From the NCBI GenBank assembly GCA_017848855.1, contig JAFIHF010000058.1, positions 1-47,976 on the forward strand: a DNA stretch of 47,976 bases, in the 5' to 3' direction. A program made the position numbers and the translations under genes. This document shows, one piece after another, positions 35,660 to 44,849 of this stretch. The stretch is from Rhodanobacter denitrificans. GTDB lineage: Bacteria > Pseudomonadota > Gammaproteobacteria > Xanthomonadales > Rhodanobacteraceae. Below the pieces are notes generated by a model, which searched no databases, was not told where the DNA came from, and saw only the letters and a program-made list of their open reading frames with translations. Within the stretch, counting starts at the first letter, position 1, and every line of letters starts with the position of its first letter.

Positions 35660-36865
35660 ATGAGTCTTGCCCAGCGCCGCATCCTGCTCGGTGTGTCCGG
35701 CGGCATCGCCGCCTACAAGTCCTGCGAACTGGTTCGCCGCCTGCGCGAGCAGGGCGCCGAGGTGCGCGTGGCGATGACCGCGGGCGCCGAGCACTTCGTG
35801 GGCGCGGCCACGTTCCAGGCGCTGTCCGGCCAGCCGGTGCGCACGTCGCTGTGGGACGAGAGCGCCGAAGCGGCGATGGGTCACATCGAGCTGGCGCGCT
35901 GGGCCGAGCGCATCCTGATCGCGCCGGCCAGCGCCGACCTCCTCGCGAAGCTGGCTCACGGCCATGCCGACGACCTGCTCACCACGCTGTGCCTGGCCAG
36001 CGCCGCGCCGCTGTCGGTGGCGCCGGCGATGAACCGGCAGATGTGGGCGCATCCGGCGGTGCAGGCGAATGTCGCCCTGCTGCGCCAGCGCGGCGTGCAG
36101 GTGCTGGGCCCGGCGGCGGGCGAACAGGCCTGCGGCGACGTGGGCGCGGGCCGCATGCTGGAGCCGCACGAATTGCGCGACGCGCTGGCGGCCTCGTTCG
36201 GCAGCGGCGCGCTGGCCGGGCTGGACGTGGTGGTCAGCGCCGGCCCCACCTTCGAGGACATCGACCCGGTGCGCTTCATCGGCAACCGCAGCTCCGGCAA
36301 GATGGGTTTCGCGGTGGCGCAGGCGGCGGCGGAAGCGGGCGCGCGCGTCACCCTGGTGGCCGGCCCGGTGAGCCTGGCCACGCCGCCCGGCGTGGCGCGC
36401 CGCATCGACGTGCGCAGCGCGGCGCAGATGCATGCCGCGGTGCTCGACGCCTGCGCGCAGGCGCAGATCTACGTCGGCGCCGCCGCGGTGGGCGACTACC
36501 GCCCGGCCGAAGTGGCCGCGCGCAAGTTGAAGAAGCAGGCCGGCGCCGATCTGGTGCTGCAGCTGGCCGAGAACCCCGACATCCTCGGCAGCCTGTCCGC
36601 GCAGGCGCAGCATCCCTTCCTCGTCGGCTTCGCCGCCGAGACGCACGACGTGGCGCGCTACGCGCAGGACAAGCTGCAGCGCAAGGGTCTGGACATGATC
36701 GCCGCGAACCGCGTCGGCGACGGCCTCGGCTTCGAGACCGCCGACAACGCGCTCGACGTGTACTGGGCCGACGGCATGCTGCCGCTGGCGCGCGCCGGCA
36801 AGGTCGAGCTGGCGCGGCAACTGGTGGCCGCCGTGGCCGAACGCTACCGCGCGGTGCGCGGATGA
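35660..36865 (+). CDS. coaBC: Bifunctional phosphopantothenoylcysteine decarboxylase / phosphopantothenate-cysteine ligase
   Basis: The 401-residue CoA-synthesis enzyme has an N-terminal flavoprotein CoaC domain: [15 protein letters not shown] at 10-24, the FMN-site histidine in [12 protein letters not shown] (~75), and APAMNRQMW (~120). The C-terminal CoaB domain starts at ~190: [30 protein letters not shown] (~213) and AAVGDYRP (~276). It ligates cysteine to phosphopantothenate and then decarboxylates it to phosphopantetheine. dut overlaps its stop by ATGA, so the two are translationally coupled. Confidence 0.96.
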   Translation: MSLAQRRILLGVSGGIAAYKSCELVRRLREQGAEVRVAMTAGAEHFVGAATFQALSGQPVRTSLWDESAEAAMGHIELARWAERILIAPASADLLAKLAHGHADDLLTTLCLASAAPLSVAPAMNRQMWAHPAVQANVALLRQRGVQVLGPAAGEQACGDVGAGRMLEPHELRDALAASFGSGALAGLDVVVSAGPTFEDIDPVRFIGNRSSGKMGFAVAQAAAEAGARVTLVAGPVSLATPPGVARRIDVRSAAQMHAAVLDACAQAQIYVGAAAVGDYRPAEVAARKLKKQAGADLVLQLAENPDILGSLSAQAQHPFLVGFAAETHDVARYAQDKLQRKGLDMIAANRVGDGLGFETADNALDVYWADGMLPLARAGKVELARQLVAAVAERYRAVRG

Positions 36866-37329
36866 GCGCGGCGATGCTGGACGTGGAACTGAAGATCCTC
36901 GACCCGCGCCTCGGCGACAGCATCCCGCTGCCCGAGCCGGCCACCGCCGGCAGCGCCGGCATGGACCTGCGCGCCGCGCTGGACGCGCCGCTCACGCTGG
37001 CGCCCGGCGACAGCGCGCTGGTGCCCAGCGGCATCGCCATCCACATCGGCGACCCGGGCTGGTGCGCGCTGATCGTGCCGCGCTCGGGGCTGGGCCACAA
37101 ACAGGGCCTGGTGATGGGCAACCTGGTCGGCGTGATCGACGCGGACTACCAGGGCCCGCTGATGATTTCCTGCTGGAACCGCGGCCGCGCGCCGGTCACC
37201 ATCGGCGTGGGCGACCGCATCGCGCAGCTGCTGCTGGTGCCGGTGGCGCAGGCGCGGCTGCGGATCGTGGACGAGTTCGCGCCCAGCGTGCGCGGCATCG
37301 GCGGTTTCGGCTCGACGGGAGTCAAGTGA
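36862..37329 (+). CDS. dut: dUTP diphosphatase
   Basis: The 155-residue trimeric dUTPase carries motif 1 [10 protein letters not shown] (~32), motif 2 [11 protein letters not shown] (~74), motif 3 [11 protein letters not shown] (~90), motif 4 [11 protein letters not shown] (~118) and motif 5 [10 protein letters not shown] (~144). It hydrolyses dUTP to dUMP, limiting uracil in DNA and feeding thymidylate synthesis. ATG overlaps the coaBC stop. algC follows 61 bp later on the same strand. Confidence 0.97.
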   Translation: MSAAMLDVELKILDPRLGDSIPLPEPATAGSAGMDLRAALDAPLTLAPGDSALVPSGIAIHIGDPGWCALIVPRSGLGHKQGLVMGNLVGVIDADYQGPLMISCWNRGRAPVTIGVGDRIAQLLLVPVAQARLRIVDEFAPSVRGIGGFGSTGVK

Positions 37330-37390
37330 TCCGGCATGGACCATGCTTGGATCCAGGGATGGCGGACGCCTGTGGGGGCAGGGGGTGGTG

Positions 37391-39724
37391 ATGAATGACG
37401 CAAACGGAGTGCGGCGGCGCGTGCAACTGGATTGGCAGCGGCTGTGGCCGCTGGCCATCGGCACGCTGCTGCTGTTGCTGGGCGCGTTCTGCGCCTGGCA
37501 GACCTGGCTGATCGCGGACGAAAGCCATGCAGCGGAACGCGTGCAGCAGGCGCGCGACCAGGCCGTGCAGCAGCTGGCGCAGGTCGTGGCCGCGCAGCGC
37601 GCTGACGTGGAAAAAGCGCTGGCGACGCTGGACCCGGCCGCGCTGCAGGGCGACCACGCCGCGCTGCTGGCCGACCTGCATGCGCGCCTGCCCCAGGCGC
37701 GCCAGCTGGACGTCTACAGCGGCAGCCTGGACGAGGTGCTGCACGCGAATTTCCGCGAGTTCGGCTACGCCAAGGCGGCGCAGCTGATGGCCGCGCAGAC
37801 CGCCGACGGCCTGCCGCCGGTGCAGAGCGTGGCGCACGGCGCGGGCGATCGCCGGCTGAGCCTGGTGCTGCCGCTGGGCGCGCCGCAGCAGGCGCAGGCC
37901 TGGTTGTGGGTGGAGTTGCCGTTCGCGCCGGTGCAGCAGGCGTTCGAGGCGGTGTCGCCCGCGGGCGGCCGGCTGGATCTGCGCCAGGGCGATGCCAGCG
38001 CCGACATGCGCATCCTTTCGCACGGCAGCGCCGGCGCCGAGGCGGAGGCGCTGGCCAAGCCGGTGCCGGGCAGCGCCTTCAGCGTGGCCGCGGCGCTGCC
38101 GATGGCCTTCATCCTGCTGCCGCGCGTGTGGCCGCTGACCGCGCTGCTGGCGCTGGTCTGGCTCGGCACGGGCCTGTTCCTGCTGTGGTGGCGGTTGCGG
38201 CGGCGCGAGCTGCCGATCGCCGAGCAAGGCATCGACATCGAGGAGTTCAAGTTGTCCCAGGAAACCGCACGCCAGTCCGCGCCGCCCGCACCGGTGCCCG
38301 CCAAGCCCGCCGCCGCGCCGGCACCCGCGCCCGTGGCGAAGGTGGCGGTCGATCCGTTGATCTTCCGCGCCTACGACATCCGCGGCGTGGTGGGCAAGAC
38401 GCTGAGCGCCGACGTGGCGCGCCTGCTCGGCCAGTCGATCGGCACGCTGATGCGCGAACAGGCCCTCACCGAGATCGTGGTGGGCCGCGACGGCCGCCTG
38501 TCCGGCCCGGAACTGGCCGGCGCGCTGGCCGAGGGCCTGCGCGCGGCCGGCGTCGACGTGATCGACCTCGGCGCGGTGCCCACGCCGGTGGTGTACTTCG
38601 CCACCTGGCACTACAACACCGGCTGCGGCGTGGCGGTCACCGGCAGCCACAACCCGCCCGACTACAACGGCTTCAAGATCGTGATCGGCGGCCAGACGCT
38701 GTCCGAGGGCGCGATCCAGGACCTGTACCGGCGCATCGCCGAGAACGCGCTGGAGAGCGGCGGCACGGGCGCCCTGCGCCAGGTCGACGTGCTGCCCGAT
38801 TACCTGGAGCGCATCGTCGCCGACGTGCAGGCCGAGCGCCGGCTCAAGGTGGTGGTGGACTGCGGCAACGGCATCCCCGGCGCGGTGGCGCCGCAGGTGC
38901 TCGCCGGCATCGGCTGCGAGGTGGTGCCGCTGTACTGCGAGGTGGACGGCAACTTCCCGAACCATCATCCCGATCCCTCCGATCCGCACAATCTCGAAGA
39001 CCTGATCCTCGCGGTGAAGCAGACCGGTGCCGACCTCGGCGTGGCCTTCGACGGCGACGGCGACCGCCTCGGCGTGGTGACCAAGGCGGGCGAGATCATC
39101 TTCCCCGACCGCCTGCTGATGCTGTTCGCGCGCGACGTGCTGGCGCGCCAGCCGGGCGCCACCATCATCTACGACGTGAAGTGCACCGGGCACCTCAAGG
39201 GGCAGATCCTCGAGGCCGGCGGCAGCCCGCTGATGTGGCGCACCGGCCACTCGCTGATCAAGGGCAAGATGCGCGAGACCGGCGCCGAGCTGGCCGGCGA
39301 GATGAGCGGCCACTTCTTCTTCAAGGAGCGCTGGTACGGCTTCGACGACGGCATCTATGCCGGCGCGCGGCTGCTGGAGATCCTCGCCGGCGACCTGGAG
39401 GAGCGCACGCCGGAGCAGATCTTCGCCACCCTGCCCAAGGGCGTCTCCACGCCGGAGCTGAAGATCGAGCTGGCCGAGGGCGAGCACTACCGCTTCATGG
39501 AGCGCTTCAAGGCGCAGGCGAACTTCGGCGACGCCACCCTGATCACCATCGACGGCGTGCGCGCCGACTGGCCGGACGGCTGGGGCCTGGTGCGCGCGTC
39601 GAACACCACGCCGGTGCTGGTGCTGCGCTTCGACGCCGACGATCCGGCGGCGCTCAAGCGCATCCAGCAGGTGTTCCGCACGCAACTGCTGGCGGTCGAT
39701 CCGGGACTGAAGCTGCCGTTCTGA
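37391..39724 (+). CDS. algC: Membrane-anchored phosphomannomutase/phosphoglucomutase
   Basis: The 777-residue protein has transmembrane helices at ~18-38 and ~240-272 bracketing a periplasmic region, an Ala/Pro linker (~290-320), and then a full phosphohexomutase from ~325 (FRAYDIRG). Active-site elements are the phosphoserine in TGSHNPPDYNG (~418), metal-binding DGDGDRLG (~553), sugar-specific GEMSGHFF (~636) and phosphate-site RASNTTPVLVLRF (~735). It interconverts mannose- and glucose-1/6-phosphates for exopolysaccharide and LPS precursors. Ordinary AlgC is ~460 residues; the long anchored form occurs in pseudomonads and xanthomonads after dut. ATG 37391 has GGGGG eight bases upstream; in-frame GTGs just before it are possible. 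Confidence 0.93.
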   Translation: MNDANGVRRRVQLDWQRLWPLAIGTLLLLLGAFCAWQTWLIADESHAAERVQQARDQAVQQLAQVVAAQRADVEKALATLDPAALQGDHAALLADLHARLPQARQLDVYSGSLDEVLHANFREFGYAKAAQLMAAQTADGLPPVQSVAHGAGDRRLSLVLPLGAPQQAQAWLWVELPFAPVQQAFEAVSPAGGRLDLRQGDASADMRILSHGSAGAEAEALAKPVPGSAFSVAAALPMAFILLPRVWPLTALLALVWLGTGLFLLWWRLRRRELPIAEQGIDIEEFKLSQETARQSAPPAPVPAKPAAAPAPAPVAKVAVDPLIFRAYDIRGVVGKTLSADVARLLGQSIGTLMREQALTEIVVGRDGRLSGPELAGALAEGLRAAGVDVIDLGAVPTPVVYFATWHYNTGCGVAVTGSHNPPDYNGFKIVIGGQTLSEGAIQDLYRRIAENALESGGTGALRQVDVLPDYLERIVADVQAERRLKVVVDCGNGIPGAVAPQVLAGIGCEVVPLYCEVDGNFPNHHPDPSDPHNLEDLILAVKQTGADLGVAFDGDGDRLGVVTKAGEIIFPDRLLMLFARDVLARQPGATIIYDVKCTGHLKGQILEAGGSPLMWRTGHSLIKGKMRETGAELAGEMSGHFFFKERWYGFDDGIYAGARLLEILAGDLEERTPEQIFATLPKGVSTPELKIELAEGEHYRFMERFKAQANFGDATLITIDGVRADWPDGWGLVRASNTTPVLVLRFDADDPAALKRIQQVFRTQLLAVDPGLKLPF

Positions 39725-39727
39725 GTC

Positions 39728-39755
39728 GCCCTCAAGCACACCTGTGCTTGAGGGC
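39728..39755 (+). terminator. Hairpin between convergent algC and the DUF4124 gene
   Basis: GCCCTCAAGCACA (39728-39740) and TGTGCTTGAGGGC (39743-39755) pair perfectly over 13 bp. It starts 4 bp after algC and ends 26 bp before the opposing gene's stop. There is no T-run, so it may act as a bidirectional attenuating hairpin rather than a strong intrinsic terminator. Confidence 0.6.
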
Positions 39756-39781
39756 GTGCCGCACCTGCCTGTGCAGCCGCT

Positions 39782-40429
39782 TCAAGGTTGCCGGTTCTGC
39801 GCGGCCTGCAGGGCGCGGTAATGCGCCAGCTGCTGCGCCTGCTCCTGCGCGGCCTGCGCGCGCTGCGCCTGCTGGCGTTGCAGCAGTGCCTGCAGCTCGC
39901 TCACCATGCCGCGCTGCTTGGCGATGCCATCCTGCAGGGACTTCGGCAGCGGCTGCTTGTTGTGCTCGAATTCGGCGGCGCGGCCCAGCAGTTCGGTCAG
40001 CGCCTGTTCCTGGCTGCGCAGGTTGAGCTTGCTGGTGTGGAGCTGCTGGTCCAGGGTCGCCAGCGCCTGTTGCAGCGCGGCCTTGTACGCGGCCTCGTCG
40101 GGGTAGGCGGCGAGCAGCTGTTCGTCGGCGCGGGCGCGGTCCTGGGCGGCGCGCTGGCTGGCGGCCTGCTGCGCGGCCAGCTTCTGCGCGGCGGCGCGTT
40201 CCTCCGGGCTCAACTGGCGTTGCACGCGCTGCACCACCATGCCCTGGTCGTTGACCACGTCGTAGCCGTACTTGATCGCGTCCTGGCTCAGGCTGTCGCT
40301 GAAGTGCGGCAGGCCCTTGCCGTCCACCCACTTGTAGCGCACGCCGTTGGCGTTCGCGCCCTGCTGGGCGCAGACGGTGGCGCTGGCGAGCAGCGCCGCG
40401 GCGGTCAGGACGAATAGCGGCTTGTGCAT
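39782..40429 (-). CDS. DUF4124-type secreted protein with coiled coil
   Basis: The 215-residue protein has a signal peptide (LFVLTAAALLASATVCA, cut near 21) and the DUF4124 segment VRYKWVDGKGLPHFSDSLS (~30-48). A long Gln/Ala-rich coiled coil follows (~75-210, e.g. RQLSPEERAAAQKLAAQQAA and LQALLQRQQAQRAQAAQEQA). It should be periplasmic. The function is unknown. ATG 40429 has AGGGGG five bases upstream. It lies downstream of pyrE on the same strand (97-bp gap). Confidence 0.85.
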   Translation of the reverse strand: MHKPLFVLTAAALLASATVCAQQGANANGVRYKWVDGKGLPHFSDSLSQDAIKYGYDVVNDQGMVVQRVQRQLSPEERAAAQKLAAQQAASQRAAQDRARADEQLLAAYPDEAAYKAALQQALATLDQQLHTSKLNLRSQEQALTELLGRAAEFEHNKQPLPKSLQDGIAKQRGMVSELQALLQRQQAQRAQAAQEQAQQLAHYRALQAAQNRQP

Positions 40430-40526
40430 GGATACCCCCTCGGCGGAAGTATAGACATCATCGCAGCAGCGCGACGCCGCGGGCGCCGGTCCGCACGCCA
40501 AGCCGTGACCGCGTTCGCCCGACGGT

Positions 40527-41174
40527 TCAGCCGGCGACGCCGAAACGCTCGCGATAGGCCACGAGGCGGGCATGCTCGGCGGCCAGTTCCGGGCGCTCGC
40601 CCGCGTAGGCCAGCACGTCGGCGAGGCTGGTGATCGCGATCACCGGGATGCCGTAGTCGCGTGCCACTTCCTGCGCGGCGGAAAGCTCGCCCTGGCCGCG
40701 CTCCTGCCGGTCCAGCGCGATCAGCACGCCGGCGGGTTCGGCGCCGTGCGCGCGGATCAGCGCCAGCGATTCGCGCACCGCGGTGCCGGCGGTCATCACG
40801 TCGTCCACGATCAGCACGCGACCTTGGAGCGGCGCGCCCACCAGCACGCCGCCCTCGCCGTGGTCCTTGGCCTCCTTGCGGTTGTAGGCCCAGGGCAGGT
40901 CGCGGCCGTGCTGGTCGGCCAGCGCGATCGCGGTGGCGGCGGCCAGCGCGATGCCCTTGTAGGCGGGGCCGAACAGCATGTCGACGTCGATGCCCGCGTT
41001 CGTCACCGCGGCGGCGTAGGCGCGGCCCAGCCGGGCCAGCGCGGCGCCGGAATCGATCCGCCCCATGTTGAAGAAGTACGGGCTCTGCCGCCCCGACTTC
41101 AGCGTGAATTCGCCGAAGCGCAGCACCTCGCGCTGCAGGGTGAGCTCGATGAAGTCGCGCTGGTAGTCGTGCAT
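40527..41174 (-). CDS. pyrE: Orotate phosphoribosyltransferase
   Basis: The 215-residue PRTase makes OMP from orotate and PRPP in pyrimidine synthesis. It has the orotate loop [14 protein letters not shown] (~23), [10 protein letters not shown] (~70), the flexible loop [12 protein letters not shown] (~98) and the PRPP motif [17 protein letters not shown] (~119). The length is exactly family-typical. ATG 41174 is used; the frame stays open upstream in the spacer to xth. It is divergent from xth with a 106-bp gap, as is typical of this neighbourhood. Confidence 0.96.
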   Translation of the reverse strand: MHDYQRDFIELTLQREVLRFGEFTLKSGRQSPYFFNMGRIDSGAALARLGRAYAAAVTNAGIDVDMLFGPAYKGIALAAATAIALADQHGRDLPWAYNRKEAKDHGEGGVLVGAPLQGRVLIVDDVMTAGTAVRESLALIRAHGAEPAGVLIALDRQERGQGELSAAQEVARDYGIPVIAITSLADVLAYAGERPELAAEHARLVAYRERFGVAG

Positions 41175-41280
41175 GCCGGTCTCGTTGGGGCGGAAAGGGC
41201 GCCATGGTAACGCGCCGTCTCGCCGGGCCGGTCGTGCGGACAGGGTTGCTATGATGCCCGCTTCGTCCCGGGAGTCGCGC

Positions 41281-42048
41281 ATGCGCATCATCAGCCTGAA
41301 CGCCAACGGCATCCGCTCGGCCGCGAGCAAGGGCGTGTTCGACTGGCTGCGGAAGCAGCGGGCCGACGTGGTCTGCCTGCAGGAAACCAAGGCGCAGGAG
41401 GACCAGCTCGCCGACCCGATGTTCCGCCCCGACGGCCACCACTGCTTCTACCGCGACGCCAGCAGCAAGAAGGGTTATTCGGGCGTGGCGATCTACACGC
41501 AACGCGAGCCCGACGAGGTGCGCACCGCGCTGGGCTGGGACGCCTTCGACAACGAAGGCCGCTACGTGGAGGCGCGCTTCGGCAACTTGAGCGTGGTGTC
41601 GCTGTACGTGCCCTCGGGCTCCTCCGGCGAAGAGCGCCAGCAGTTCAAGTTCAAGGCGATGGACTGGCTCGCGCCGATCCTCGACGAATGGCTGAAAAGC
41701 GGCCGCGACTACGTGCTGTGCGGCGACTGGAACATCGTGCGCAGCGAAAAGGACATCAAGAACTGGAAGTCCAACCAGAAGAATTCCGGCTGCCTGCCGG
41801 AGGAGCGCGCCTGGCTCAACGGCCTGGTCGAGCGCGGCTGGGTGGACAGCTACCGCACGCTGCATCCCGAGGGCGAGGACTACACCTGGTGGTCGAACCG
41901 CGGCCGCGCGCGCGAGAACGACGTGGGCTGGCGCATCGACTACCAGCTGGTCACGCCCGCGCTGGGCCAGCGCCTGAAGCGTTGCGCGATCTACCGCGAC
42001 GAGCGCTTCTCCGACCACGCGCCGTACACCGTCGACTATGCCGATTGA
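41281..42048 (+). CDS. xthA: Exodeoxyribonuclease III / AP endonuclease
   Basis: The 255-residue EEP-fold nuclease incises abasic sites and degrades 3' ends. It has [15 protein letters not shown] (~4, Asn), CLQETKAQ (~35, metal Glu), YVPSGSS (~107), LCGDWNIV (~147, Asp/Asn), WRIDYQLVT (~218) and [11 protein letters not shown] (~241, catalytic Asp-His). The start ATG is preceded by CGGGAG. Its last 11 bases overlap the transporter gene. Confidence 0.95.
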   Translation: MRIISLNANGIRSAASKGVFDWLRKQRADVVCLQETKAQEDQLADPMFRPDGHHCFYRDASSKKGYSGVAIYTQREPDEVRTALGWDAFDNEGRYVEARFGNLSVVSLYVPSGSSGEERQQFKFKAMDWLAPILDEWLKSGRDYVLCGDWNIVRSEKDIKNWKSNQKNSGCLPEERAWLNGLVERGWVDSYRTLHPEGEDYTWWSNRGRARENDVGWRIDYQLVTPALGQRLKRCAIYRDERFSDHAPYTVDYAD

Positions 42049-43291
42049 GGGCGTGGCCGCCGCGCCGGGACGCCGCTGGCGCATCCTGAGCATCGGCCTC
42101 TTGGGCTTCGCCTCCGGCCTGCCGCTGGCGCTCTCCGGCTCCGCGTTGCAGGCCTGGTTCACCACCGCGGGCATGAGCCTCAAGGACATCGGCTGGATCA
42201 CCCTGATCGGCCAGGCCTACGTGTTCAAGTTCCTGTGGGCCCCGCTGCTCGATCGCCTGCCGCTGCCGTTCCTCGGCCGCCGGCGCGGCTGGATCCTGCT
42301 GATGCAGCTGCTGTGCGGCGCCGCTCTGGTCAGCATGAGCTTCTACACGCCGCAGGGCGCGGCTGCCACGCTGGCCTTCCTCGGCGTGCTGCTGGCGTTC
42401 GCCTCGGCCACCCAGGACATCGCCTACGACGCGCACCGCACCGACCTGCTGCGCCCGGAGGAGCGCGGCTGGGGCACGGCCTTCATGCAGGGCGGCTACC
42501 GCGCCGCGATGCTGGTGTCCGGCGCGCTGGCGCTGATCCTCGCCGACCATCTGGGCTGGGCCTGGGTGTACCGGCTGATGGGCGCGTTGATGCTGGCGGC
42601 GATGCTGGTCACCGCGACCTCGCCGGAGGCGCCGGACGAGCAGCCCGCGCGCAGCTTCGTCGAGGCGGTGGTCGAGCCGTTCGCCGATTTCTTCCACCGC
42701 TACGGCGTGCTGGCGCTGGCGTGGCTGGCGCTGATGGTGCTGTACAAGCTGTGCGACGCGTTCGCGTTGTCGCTGTCCACCACCTTCCTGCTGCGCGTGC
42801 CGCAGTTCTCGCTGACCCAGCTGGGCGCGATCAACAAGACCTTCGGCCTCGCCGCCGGCCTGCTCGGCGCGCTGGCCGGCGGCTGGGTGGTGACGCGGAT
42901 GCGCCTGTTCCCCGCGCTGCTGCTGCTGGGCGTGCTGCAGGCGCTGGTGAACCTGGGCTACATCTGGCTGGTGCACAGCGGCCCGGACCTGATTGCCTTG
43001 GCGCTGGTGGTGGGCGCGGAGAACTTCTTCAGCGGCCTCGGCAGCACCGCCTTCGTGGTGCTGGTGACCGCGCTGTGCAACGTGCGCTATTCGGCTACCC
43101 AGTACGCGCTGCTGTCCTCGCTGGCGGCGGTGGGGCGGGTGTTCCTGGGGCCGCTGGCGGCGTGGCTGGTGCCGCAGGTGGGCTGGTCGAACTTCTTCGC
43201 GATCACCGCGCTGTCGGCGCTGCCCGGCCTGCTGCTGGTGCTCGCGCTGCGCCGCGCGATCGAGCGCGCGGAGCTGACGCGGCCGCACTGA
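42038..43291 (+). CDS. ampG: AmpG-family muropeptide permease
   Basis: The 417-residue major-facilitator protein has ~12 helices. The AmpG-style beginning is LLGFASGLPLALSGSALQAW (~20), with IGWITLIGQAYVFKFLWAPLLDR (~48) and ATQDIAYDAHRTDLL (~127). It imports anhydro-muropeptides into the cytoplasm for recycling. The start overlaps xth by 11 bp. anmK and an M23 peptidase gene lie close by on the other strand, so import, use and generation of peptidoglycan fragments cluster here. Confidence 0.9.
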   Translation: MPIEGVAAAPGRRWRILSIGLLGFASGLPLALSGSALQAWFTTAGMSLKDIGWITLIGQAYVFKFLWAPLLDRLPLPFLGRRRGWILLMQLLCGAALVSMSFYTPQGAAATLAFLGVLLAFASATQDIAYDAHRTDLLRPEERGWGTAFMQGGYRAAMLVSGALALILADHLGWAWVYRLMGALMLAAMLVTATSPEAPDEQPARSFVEAVVEPFADFFHRYGVLALAWLALMVLYKLCDAFALSLSTTFLLRVPQFSLTQLGAINKTFGLAAGLLGALAGGWVVTRMRLFPALLLLGVLQALVNLGYIWLVHSGPDLIALALVVGAENFFSGLGSTAFVVLVTALCNVRYSATQYALLSSLAAVGRVFLGPLAAWLVPQVGWSNFFAITALSALPGLLLVLALRRAIERAELTRPH

Positions 43292-43411
43292 GAGCCCGTT
43301 CACGCTGCGGCTGCGGCACAGGCCACGGAACGGCGGCGCGGCGCTTGCCAGGCCGCGCCGCGCTGGCATCATCGGTCGCGCAGGGGTGCGCCGCGCGCAA
43401 GGAGCCGACGA

Positions 43412-43711
43412 ATGCCCGATCTCGTGATACGCCATGTCGACCATCTGCTGGCCGAACGCATCCAGGCGTTCGCCAGGAATCACCAGTGGAGTCTCAACGA
43501 GGTGCTGCTGCACGCGCTGCGGCGCGGCCTCGGCGCCGCCGAAAGCGGCCAGCAGGCCGAAACCCTGATCGAGGCCGACGCGCTGGCCGGGCCGGCCGGT
43601 GCGTGGAATCCAGCCGAGCAGGCGGTGTTCCTGGAAACCGTGCAGGCCTTGTCGACCGCGCGCGGCGATGCGCTGGCGCCGGCGGCGCGCGAGGCCGGCC
43701 TGTTCGAGTGA
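43412..43711 (+). CDS. Small protein with ribbon-helix-helix-like N-terminus
   Basis: The 99-residue protein begins MPDLVIRHVDHLLAERIQAF, then ARNHQWSLNEVLLHALRRGL: a short strand then two helices, as in Arc/FitA-type DNA-binding proteins. The C-terminal half (EQAVFLETVQALSTARGDAL) is helical and unassigned. AAGGAG lies upstream of ATG 43412. No toxin gene follows: the next gene (anmK) is convergent and ends 7 bp away. It could be an orphan regulator of the ampG/anmK neighbourhood, which is inference only. A GC-rich hairpin lies in the 120-bp gap before it (GCGGCGCGGC/GCCGCGCCGC, ~43334-43362). Confidence 0.75.
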   Translation: MPDLVIRHVDHLLAERIQAFARNHQWSLNEVLLHALRRGLGAAESGQQAETLIEADALAGPAGAWNPAEQAVFLETVQALSTARGDALAPAAREAGLFE

Positions 43712-43717
43712 GCCGGC

Positions 43718-44836
43718 TCAGCGCGGCGCGGGATGGATCGCGCCGAGCAGGCGCGGTCCGCGCGCGCCGGTGACCGCGGGCAGGTTGCCGGGCCGGCCGA
43801 GCAGGCGCTGCCGCGCCAGCCACGCGAACGCGGTGGCTTCGAGGAAATCCGGATCGACGCCGAACGCCGCCGTGCTCAGCACGGGGCGCGGCGCCAGCCG
43901 TTCGGCGAGGCGCTGCATCAGCGCGCGGTTGTGCACGCCGCCGCCGCAGGCCAGCACGTCGGCCGCGTCCGGCGCGTGGCGGATGATGGCTTCAGCCACG
44001 CTGCGCGCGCTGAGTTCGAGCAGGGTGGCCTGCACGTCGGCGGGCGCCAGCGCGGCCACGCGCGGTTGCGCGGTCAGCCAGTCGAGATGGAAGTGTTCGC
44101 GGCCGGTGCTCTTGGGCGGCGCCAGCGCGAAATAGGGATCGGCGAGCAGCGCGTCGAGCAGCGCGTGGTCGACCCGGCCGCTGGCGGCGAACGCGCCGTC
44201 GCGGTCGAACGCTTCGCCGCGCTGGCGCAGGCACCACGCATCCAGCAGGCCGTTTGCGGGGCCGGTGTCGAAGCCGGTCACGCCGCCGTCGGCGCCGAGC
44301 ACGGTGATGTTCGCGATGCCGCCGAGGTTCAGCACCACGCGGGTCCGACCGGGCTGCGCCAGCAGCATCGCGTGCACCGCCGGCAGCAGCGGCGCGCCCT
44401 GGCCGCCGGCGGCCACGTCGGCGCGGCGGAAGTCCGCCACCACGTCGACGCCGCAGCGTTCGGCGATCGTGGCGGGGTCGCCCAGTTGCAGGGTGAACGG
44501 ATGCGCGCCGGTGGGGCGATGACGCACGGTCTGGCCGTGCGAGCCGATCGCGCGCACCGCGCCGGCCGGCGTGCCGCTGTCGTGCAGCAGGGCCAGCGCG
44601 GCCTCGGCGAAGCCTTGGCCCAGCGCCACATCCAGCCGTCCGAATGCATCGGGGTCCAGCGCGGTTGCGCCCTGCGCCACGGCGAGGATCTGCGCGCGCA
44701 GCGCGTCGGGCCAGGGATGCGTGCGCGCGGCCAGCAGGCGCGGGCGTTCGTGTTCGAACGAGACCAGCGCGGCGTCGATGCCGTCGGCGCTGGTGCCGGA
44801 GATCAGGCCGAGGTACAGCGACGGGGCATTACTCAC
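43718..44836 (-). CDS. anmK: Anhydro-N-acetylmuramic acid kinase
   Basis: The 372-residue ASKHA-fold kinase converts anhydroMurNAc plus ATP to MurNAc-6-phosphate in cell-wall recycling. It has [18 protein letters not shown] (~8, phosphate loop), [12 protein letters not shown] (~97), [13 protein letters not shown] (~166, with [14 protein letters not shown] at ~185) and [13 protein letters not shown] (~287). GTG 44836 starts 13 bp after the M23 peptidase stop, so the two are probably one operon. The substrate is delivered by AmpG, encoded nearby. Confidence 0.95.
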   Translation of the reverse strand: MSNAPSLYLGLISGTSADGIDAALVSFEHERPRLLAARTHPWPDALRAQILAVAQGATALDPDAFGRLDVALGQGFAEAALALLHDSGTPAGAVRAIGSHGQTVRHRPTGAHPFTLQLGDPATIAERCGVDVVADFRRADVAAGGQGAPLLPAVHAMLLAQPGRTRVVLNLGGIANITVLGADGGVTGFDTGPANGLLDAWCLRQRGEAFDRDGAFAASGRVDHALLDALLADPYFALAPPKSTGREHFHLDWLTAQPRVAALAPADVQATLLELSARSVAEAIIRHAPDAADVLACGGGVHNRALMQRLAERLAPRPVLSTAAFGVDPDFLEATAFAWLARQRLLGRPGNLPAVTGARGPRLLGAIHPAPR

Positions 44837-44849
44837 GCGGGCGCGAGGC

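Noticed and set aside
43412-43711. Antitoxin of a toxin-antitoxin pair
   Set aside because: The N-terminus looks ribbon-helix-helix-like, but no small toxin gene is adjacent; the next gene is anmK on the opposite strand.
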